In this document: one piece after another, positions 58,581 through 64,000 of the stretch
How the letters are laid out: every line of letters begins with the position of its first letter
How positions within the stretch are numbered: position 1 is the first letter of the stretch
Source of the DNA: a virus
Virus record (IMG/VR): IMGVR_UViG_3300025111_000052
Span: 62,001-126,000 of that record
Length of the DNA stretch: 64,000 nt
Direction: 5' to 3' (one strand)
The notes under the pieces: model-generated
The model's database searches: none
Told to the model about the DNA's origin: nothing
Seen by the model: only the letters and a program-made list of their open reading frames with translations
Translations under genes and position numbers: made by a program

Positions 58581-58736
58581 TTACCTTGTTTTACTTTGAT
58601 ACGTAATACATTTACCATTAACAAGCTTTATACGACCATCGCCTTCCCTGTCTTCTGGAGGATCGCAGGCGCCGTGTTTGTTATATTTACAGCTGCGCTT
58701 ATCACAGTCTATATAGGTGTAGTTAATTCCCAGCAT
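58581..58736 (-). CDS. small Cys-rich protein, 51 aa
   Basis: MLGINYTYIDCDKRSCKY...GACDPP...KCITYQ: Cys spacing like small DUF1540-type zinc proteins. GGGGG lies upstream. Not in the usual size range for gene callers but has a good ribosome site and fits the tight spacing between the flanking genes. Confidence 0.65.
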   Translation of the reverse strand: MLGINYTYIDCDKRSCKYNKHGACDPPEDREGDGRIKLVNGKCITYQSKTR

Positions 58737-58748
58737 TGCTTAAGCCCC

Positions 58749-59189
58749 CTATTTCCTAAAACGTCTTCGTACCCTCAACCTGGCGAGTGTGGCACTTCTA
58801 TATGCCTGTTGTCCCATTAAGAAGCACTCATCCGTATAGATAAGCTCTTTAAGATCAGCAGGGCACGCATTGTAATTCTTCAACACTGTTATAGCACGTT
58901 TTACTTTGGCCGGCAGTGGTATATGATTAAGCATTTTCAATTCATATACAAAACTTTCAGGTGTTAAATCTACAAAAGCTCTTTTATCCACCTCGAACCA
59001 AGCAAAGTTGTTTACTCTATCATAGTACCAACCGTCTCTTCCAACCATTGGCCTGATCTCATGGACATAACCGGAATAGTTTTCAACACACTCAGTTAAT
59101 GTGATTTCTTCCCCCAACAGCCTTCTATAAAAATAAAAGAAGCTTGGTAAGGGTAGGACTTTTAGTTTAATATCTTTAAATGTTGTCAT
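58749..59189 (-). CDS. hypothetical protein, 146 aa
   Basis: Unrecognised, aromatic-rich with a basic C-terminus (RLRVRRRFRK). GGGGG upstream. Part of the leftward operon. Confidence 0.7.
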   Translation of the reverse strand: MTTFKDIKLKVLPLPSFFYFYRRLLGEEITLTECVENYSGYVHEIRPMVGRDGWYYDRVNNFAWFEVDKRAFVDLTPESFVYELKMLNHIPLPAKVKRAITVLKNYNACPADLKELIYTDECFLMGQQAYRSATLARLRVRRRFRK

Positions 59190-59218
59190 AAATAAACCCC
59201 CACCCTTTACAAGTCACA

Positions 59219-59383
59219 TTAATAATCAGCTCCATCAATCCACCAGGTATTTTTACAGTCTAAACACCTGTGTTCAAAGTCGCCGCGGTCATTCTCTCTG
59301 CACTGTGTTCTGCCGCCCTTACACTTGGGGCACACGCAGTCTTTACAATTAGTCCAGTTAGGTTTTTTATTTTTGTCACTCAT
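59219..59383 (-). CDS. small zinc-ribbon protein, 54 aa
   Basis: NCKDCVCPKCKGGRTQC...HRCLDCKNTWW has two pairs of CxxC, a clear zinc ribbon. The ATG overlaps the end of the 416-aa gene by 8 bases, indicating coupling. Confidence 0.7.
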   Translation of the reverse strand: MSDKNKKPNWTNCKDCVCPKCKGGRTQCRENDRGDFEHRCLDCKNTWWIDGADY

Positions 59384-60626
59384 TTTCTTCTTTTTGCCTC
59401 TCCTCTAAAAGTTTAACTGTTTGCCTTGCAAGACGCAATGACGCTTCTGTATTACCAGACTGTTCACCATTCATACCAGGAAAGAAGAATCTGTTGGTGG
59501 AATACATCTCCCAATAAAAGCTACAATAATTCATGAAGTATTCCTTTATACTGTCATCCTTTATTGCCGCGCGATAGACTGGGGCAAAGTACGGCCAATT
59601 GTTAAAGAATCTATGAAAATAGTTTTCAGTAACAACCGCCTTTATAGGATCTACAAAGAATGGTTGAGATATTTTAAGTGTGCTTCCAGGTTGATTCGGT
59701 ACAAAGTCTTCCACCTTTTCCAGTATTGCACATAACATGTTATGCTCTGTAAGCTGTTTCTCAACAGACGGCACAGTATGTGTAAAGTAGTCCTCCTCAC
59801 CGTTATCATAGGCTATTATCTTTTGTTGTAATTCGTCAAAGCTTAGGTTAAACAGCTCTTTTTCACGCCCTGGCATGTTTATCATATAATCCCAGATGTC
59901 ACTATGTATAAACATACCAGACATACTTTTAAGCAACTTAACTTTTTCCTGGTCTTCTTTATTAACGTAAATAAAGTAGTCAGTAAGCGCTAAGAATGCT
60001 TTGGGTAGGGCCGACTTTGCGTCGTAATGACTGCCCGTATAAACCACACTTCCAGTATGATCGTATACTTCAAAGCCTATACCCATAATACGATGTCCAT
60101 TATTAGGGTAAATAGGTCGTTGATCATAGCCAGCTATGAGTTTAACCAGGTAAGGAAAGTCCTCATAAATATAATCATACCAGGCTTCTCCCGGTATGTC
60201 AAGTCGTTTAAAACCCACTTGTTCCAGGTATTTACCATCAAAATGAACTCGATAATCTCTAACTACACCACGAGTTCCATTGGTGGCAAAATGTTTAAAT
60301 AAATCGCCGAAATAATCATGAGGCTCTCTACCACAAGTAATGCAATCAACAAAGGATTCTATGGGCATACCCATATATGCTTCAATGGCCTCGGTGTTTG
60401 CATCCTTTTCTATGTGTTCTATCGAACCATAATCATTATATTTACCAAAGATTGGTAAACAAAAAGGAGTTAATAATGAGTCGGGCTCAATGAGCATCTG
60501 GTTGGGTATTGGTAGTTTACCATCTTTGGCTAAATGCCGCTTTATTACCAACGGAATAAATGCTATACGTTGGCCAGCATTAATACTTACATTACTAATT
60601 GAGCAAGCTACATTGAAAGAGCCCAT
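59376..60626 (-). CDS. conserved hypothetical protein, 416 aa
   Basis: Not assigned to an enzyme family. The N-terminus MGSFNVACSISNVSINAG and IAFIPLV pattern recurs in phage and bacterial proteins of unknown function. No NAD-binding, PRPP or ATP motif is visible. It lies directly downstream of nadE in the NAD operon with AAGGAG upstream. Confidence 0.75.
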   Translation of the reverse strand: MGSFNVACSISNVSINAGQRIAFIPLVIKRHLAKDGKLPIPNQMLIEPDSLLTPFCLPIFGKYNDYGSIEHIEKDANTEAIEAYMGMPIESFVDCITCGREPHDYFGDLFKHFATNGTRGVVRDYRVHFDGKYLEQVGFKRLDIPGEAWYDYIYEDFPYLVKLIAGYDQRPIYPNNGHRIMGIGFEVYDHTGSVVYTGSHYDAKSALPKAFLALTDYFIYVNKEDQEKVKLLKSMSGMFIHSDIWDYMINMPGREKELFNLSFDELQQKIIAYDNGEEDYFTHTVPSVEKQLTEHNMLCAILEKVEDFVPNQPGSTLKISQPFFVDPIKAVVTENYFHRFFNNWPYFAPVYRAAIKDDSIKEYFMNYCSFYWEMYSTNRFFFPGMNGEQSGNTEASLRLARQTVKLLEERQKEENE

Positions 60627-60657
60627 AGTAACTCCTTTTAGTCAGTGTTTTGTCTTA

Positions 60658-61488
60658 TTACATTATTCCCAAAATCTTATTTCGTGTAAGATTTATTGGG
60701 TTATTCCTTTTGTAATGCGTATTTTTGTAGCGAAGCACAACCGGACTATCATCCTCTTCCACACCATCTGTGATGTATTTGAGTAGGACGTTGTCGATGT
60801 CTGTGTAGCGACGAAGGCCGAGTTGATCGAAATCACTGTCGGTTACACCCAGACCATCAGTCGGTACCGCTGTTATACACGCGTTAAGTGCTTCTGCTTT
60901 ATCCACGGCGTCGTTCATGGCATACTTTTTACAGAGCCAAGCCGCCAGCCCGTACACTTCAGTTTTCCACAGATTCTGTATCATGCCATAGTCGCCAACA
61001 TCACCATGCATTGTCCAAAAGCCAAGCAGCAGCTCCGTATAATTATCTGTTGACAAAACAAGACCGTTATTAAGATGGGCCAAATCATACAGTAGTATCA
61101 TGCGAGTTCTTGCTTTTACATTACCACGGCGAATCCTCTCTGCTTTTGTAGTGATATCATGCCTGGCCGGATTTGATATGGATTTATACAGATTATTGTA
61201 GACATCATCCAAGGATACTGTCTCAAAGTCATCACAAAAGCATTTACCAATGGCGGAAGCGCGTGCTATTTCATCCGGTTTATTTGTTACAATAGGCATA
61301 CTTCTGCCTATAAGGGTAATACCCGTCTCGTCACAAATAACGCGTGCCAAGGCAGCCACTAAGGCACTATCTATACCACCTGAAATACCAATCACCAAAG
61401 ATTCCAGACGGCTCCTTCGCACGTACTCCATACCCTCGGCCAAAATGTTGTTATACATTTTATTGTACTCTGCACTAATACTAAGCAT
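60658..61488 (-). CDS. nadE: NAD+ synthetase, ammonia-dependent
   Basis: Makes NAD+ from nicotinate adenine dinucleotide. The N-type ATP pyrophosphatase loop SGGIDS (36-41) is present, followed by STDNYTELLLGFWTMHGD, and the C-terminal VTDSDFDQLGL. 276 aa, without a glutaminase domain. Start overlaps the end of nadD by 8 bases, so coupled translation is likely. Confidence 0.94.
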   Translation of the reverse strand: MLSISAEYNKMYNNILAEGMEYVRRSRLESLVIGISGGIDSALVAALARVICDETGITLIGRSMPIVTNKPDEIARASAIGKCFCDDFETVSLDDVYNNLYKSISNPARHDITTKAERIRRGNVKARTRMILLYDLAHLNNGLVLSTDNYTELLLGFWTMHGDVGDYGMIQNLWKTEVYGLAAWLCKKYAMNDAVDKAEALNACITAVPTDGLGVTDSDFDQLGLRRYTDIDNVLLKYITDGVEEDDSPVVLRYKNTHYKRNNPINLTRNKILGIM

Positions 61489-62089
61489 TTATTTTCAAAG
61501 CCCCCTTATAAAGGTTATTATCTTTAATATATTGCATTACAGATTGTGTCACATTGTATGATATACCCTCTCTGGCAATTTCCTTACGTACCTCAGTAGA
61601 AGACACGTTGCCTATGCCGGAGGTACATTTAACAAATTTATGTTTTCCGATAGTATACCAACTGCCCTCTACATACGGGCTACCTGGACGCTCCATAACT
61701 ACAAATGAGTACTGACTTATCAAACGTTCCCACTCATGCCAAGTTTCAATCTCTGCGGCTTGATCTGTTCCGATACAAAAGAAAAAATCCGCATCGATAT
61801 ATGAGGCCAAGCGATCTAAAACAACAACTGTTGGTTCTATCAACTTGTTGGCTATCTCGTAGGAACAAACATTTATACGTTTATCAGAAATGTCATTACA
61901 TGTTAACTTTAACATGTTTAAACGGTGATTGGCGTCCTGCATATTTTTATCATTCCAGGAATGATAGCTCGGCAAGAACCATATCTTATCAAAATTTGCT
62001 ACCCCGAGCATCATCTTTGCTACCAATATATGTCCTAATGTTACAGGATCAAATGCCCCACCAAATAAGGCTACTTGTTTTCTAGCCAT
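61481..62089 (-). CDS. nadD: nicotinate/nicotinamide mononucleotide adenylyltransferase
   Basis: Converts NaMN and ATP to NaAD. Class motifs: FGGAFDPVTLGH (9-20, HxGH-type ATP site) and ISSTEVR-like SSTEVRKEI near residue 170. 202 aa, usual size. AAGGAG upstream; overlaps the end of pncB by 19 bases. Confidence 0.94.
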   Translation of the reverse strand: MARKQVALFGGAFDPVTLGHILVAKMMLGVANFDKIWFLPSYHSWNDKNMQDANHRLNMLKLTCNDISDKRINVCSYEIANKLIEPTVVVLDRLASYIDADFFFCIGTDQAAEIETWHEWERLISQYSFVVMERPGSPYVEGSWYTIGKHKFVKCTSGIGNVSSTEVRKEIAREGISYNVTQSVMQYIKDNNLYKGALKINA

Positions 62090-63390
62090 TCTTTGTACTC
62101 CTTTTCTTTTCGGCTTACAATGTAGCTTATGTATTCCTCATACTCTTTACTCTCGCACATCCCTTTTCCAGGAGAGTCACTCACTTTTGCTACCGGGCCG
62201 TGGTTAAACTCAACGAGTTTAATTACAATTTGTAATGCTTCGACATCTGTATCATTTGTAAGGTTGGTGCCAATAGCAATGGCTACATTTATTTTGTTGT
62301 AAAAAGTGGCGTAAAGATTGAGGGCTTTATCCACATCTAAGCCGTCACTAAAAACAGCAGTCTTACTCTTTGCGTCAATATTCCGCTTATTATAAAGCTG
62401 CAACAATTTGTCACACCAAATATAAGGGTTACCGCTGTCATGGCGAACCCCAGAGTATTGATCAGCAAAGTGCCTAAAATCGGATAGGAAGGCTTCAAAG
62501 CCAAATATATCACTTAAAGCAATTAATAATTTATCCCCATACTCCTCTCGCCAAGCAGTCAGCAAGTCTATCTGGCTATCATAGGCAGAAGTAATTTGTT
62601 GATACATTTGAAACATTTGATGTGCCATAGTACCGATCATAGGCAAACCATATTTCATGGCCAAATAACAGTTAGAGGTACCTTTTAAAACATCAGGTAT
62701 TTCCTTGTGAAGTGTGGCCACTACCTTCTCATGCCAATCAAATGCAGCCCTCCTTCTTGTTCCAAAATCAATGATATTGAAACCGGGTAGATTGGTTTTA
62801 CGTATCTTCTCTATTTTAGCGAGCAACTTTTTCCTAGCCACATTTAAACTATTTGCATGTCTCTCACTATTTTTTATTGTAAATAAATACGCTGGTTTAA
62901 AGTTGGCTTGATTGTCAATATATTTGTCCAGTGTGATATCATAAAAACGATAATACAGCTCGCTATTTAAAGCAAGCACCGGTGTTTCATACCAGATTAC
63001 CTGTTCTATTGGGCCTTCTATCTCAATATATAAAGCACCACCTACAAGTGTAGCTTTTATATGAGATCTATCCAAAGTAAGTGTTCTAAGAAAATCTAAG
63101 AAGTACTCTTTAAATTTTCCTGTCCCCCGTAAAAATCGAATTTCCGTTTCATTAAATCGTAATTTACAGAAAGAGTCTATTTGACTATTCATCATTGCTA
63201 CGAATGAGTGTTTTTGATCATAACTAATGTCAGCAGGAAAACCGTTACCATTACGGCATTTGTATTTATATTTAGCAATGGTACCTTTAAATCTGCTTAG
63301 TATGAATTGGCACATATAAAATGTATACGCGTCATTATCCAATAAACTGTTTATTAATGGTCTCATGTGAAAGTCTGCCGTTGATTTCAT
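62071..63390 (-). CDS. pncB: nicotinate phosphoribosyltransferase
   Basis: Forms nicotinate mononucleotide from nicotinate and PRPP. N-terminal SLLDNDAYTFYMCQF, GTSNCYLAMKYGLPMIGTMAH and YSGVRHDSGNP match PncB. 439 aa. ATG 63390 is preceded by GGGAG. First NAD-pathway gene of a strictly ordered pncB-nadD-nadE set; overlaps the radical SAM gene upstream by 4 bases. Confidence 0.93.
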   Translation of the reverse strand: MKSTADFHMRPLINSLLDNDAYTFYMCQFILSRFKGTIAKYKYKCRNGNGFPADISYDQKHSFVAMMNSQIDSFCKLRFNETEIRFLRGTGKFKEYFLDFLRTLTLDRSHIKATLVGGALYIEIEGPIEQVIWYETPVLALNSELYYRFYDITLDKYIDNQANFKPAYLFTIKNSERHANSLNVARKKLLAKIEKIRKTNLPGFNIIDFGTRRRAAFDWHEKVVATLHKEIPDVLKGTSNCYLAMKYGLPMIGTMAHQMFQMYQQITSAYDSQIDLLTAWREEYGDKLLIALSDIFGFEAFLSDFRHFADQYSGVRHDSGNPYIWCDKLLQLYNKRNIDAKSKTAVFSDGLDVDKALNLYATFYNKINVAIAIGTNLTNDTDVEALQIVIKLVEFNHGPVAKVSDSPGKGMCESKEYEEYISYIVSRKEKEYKEWLENK

Positions 63391-64000
63391 ATTATTCTAG
63401 CTCCCTTATATCTCCAATCATAGGTTATTTTTCCATCAGGAAAATAAATTAATTGCCTCAATTCATCCTCGTTTGGGTTTAAAGTTAAACAAGTATTGAA
63501 ACACACATTTTGTCCGGAGACATCGTATACTTTACCACCATGAGTAAGATTCATTAAGAAGGTATTTTTTATTTTACTTAGTGTTTTAGCAACAATGTCT
63601 TCCCAATTAGGGCCGATGGTGTGGGATAATGCCCAGTTTAAAACTTTTTTATTGGCCGTTGCTTCATAAACTACCATAGGTCTTATGGTTAGTTGTGCAA
63701 CTTTATTATCCTTAGCAAATTTAATCATACGGGCGATTTCCATCGGTGAATCTATATAATTTTTCAGCGCGATTACACTTAGTCTAACACTAAATCCGTA
63801 ATTATGCAACTTGTTTATTAACAATTGTAAGTTGATATAATCCCTATTACCAGTGTATATTTCCTTATTTCGGGAGTCATTATAATGTACGATGGATAAG
63901 GATATTGTTGTAAGGCCAAGACCGTACCAACTTTTTAAAAACTTATTATATTTATCATCGGGGAGTATCAAACCGTTGGTTTGTAATTCAAGGATTGGAA
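63387..64000 (-). CDS. radical SAM-like protein, C-terminal part (5' end outside window)
   Basis: The frame runs to the window edge; the visible start (ELQTNGLILPDD) corresponds to the beta-strand 2 region of radical SAM TIM barrels, followed by TTISLSIVHYND and later RPMVVYEAT. The Fe-S Cys motif would lie beyond the window. The C-terminus contains FNTCLTLNP. Upstream of pncB in the same operon; role in NAD metabolism unknown. Confidence 0.75.
   Translation of the reverse strand, partial: PILELQTNGLILPDDKYNKFLKSWYGLGLTTISLSIVHYNDSRNKEIYTGNRDYINLQLLINKLHNYGFSVRLSVIALKNYIDSPMEIARMIKFAKDNKVAQLTIRPMVVYEATANKKVLNWALSHTIGPNWEDIVAKTLSKIKNTFLMNLTHGGKVYDVSGQNVCFNTCLTLNPNEDELRQLIYFPDGKITYDWRYKGARII

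Overview
The window is a gene-dense, AT-rich stretch of a large tailed double-stranded DNA phage genome. Evidence includes a PolA-family DNA polymerase, dUTPase, class II ribonucleotide reductase, dCMP deaminase, RNase HII, a Rad52-like annealing protein, tail-fibre-type proteins with an S74 chaperone domain, many small overlapping ORFs, seven tRNA genes, a group I intron, two inteins and free-standing homing endonucleases. The host is inferred, not shown, to be an anaerobic or metal-respiring Gram-negative bacterium (Geobacter-like Desulfuromonadota would fit). The reasons are the oxygen-independent B12-type ribonucleotide reductase, a secreted protein with five CxxCH haem-binding motifs, and a hybrid histidine kinase whose sensor region also has a CxxCH site. 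Promoters are host-like sigma70 (TTGACA, 17 bp, TATACT/TATAAT).

Layout. 1-16.3 kb (+): nucleotide metabolism and replication genes, small unknowns, a likely abundant protein (11602-12096) with its own terminator, a gene split by a group I intron (14071-15545) and a family 4 uracil-DNA glycosylase. 16.3-23.2 kb (+): tRNA region with Glu, two Ser, Tyr, an initiator-type Met and Thr, two tRNA-sized structured RNAs that are not canonical tRNAs, a Thg1-like 3'-5' polymerase, an RlmN/Cfr-like radical SAM protein, and a self-contained cassette for the pentahaem cytochrome. 23.2-36.9 kb (+): GIY-YIG endonuclease, a transglutaminase-like protein whose active-site Cys is interrupted by an intein, DNA methyltransferase, Pth2, HhH-GPD glycosylase, an amber-type (CTA) suppressor tRNA, Rad52-like protein, ClpA-like unfoldase, a P-loop kinase with an intein inside Walker A, and fibronectin III proteins. 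37-45 kb (+): the 1205-residue hybrid histidine kinase, two further DNA methyltransferases, a PD-(D/E)XK-like protein, a HIT protein, a PgpH-type HD phosphodiesterase and a resolvase-related nuclease. 45-53.9 kb (+): tail or adhesin region with a methionine aminopeptidase and three tandem RCC1-repeat proteins. 53.9-55.9 kb (-): TPR-glycosyltransferase and methyltransferase with their own promoter. 55.9-56.4 kb: a divergent control region with a long imperfect direct repeat and a small membrane protein. 56.4-64 kb (-): RNA ligase, HAD protein, small zinc proteins and a complete nicotinate-to-NAD+ route (pncB, nadD, nadE), ending in a truncated radical SAM gene.

How the genes work together. The left part makes dNTPs and repairs uracil. 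A translation-maintenance toolkit (tRNAs including initiator and suppressor types, Thg1-like enzyme, RNA ligase, Pth2, possible rRNA/tRNA methylase) suggests resistance to tRNA-cleaving defence. The NAD+ route and the HD phosphodiesterase look suited to counter NAD-depleting and cyclic-nucleotide defence; this is inference. The cytochrome and haem-sensor kinase suggest intervention in host respiration or its sensing. Adhesin diversity is concentrated in the repeat-rich RCC1 genes.
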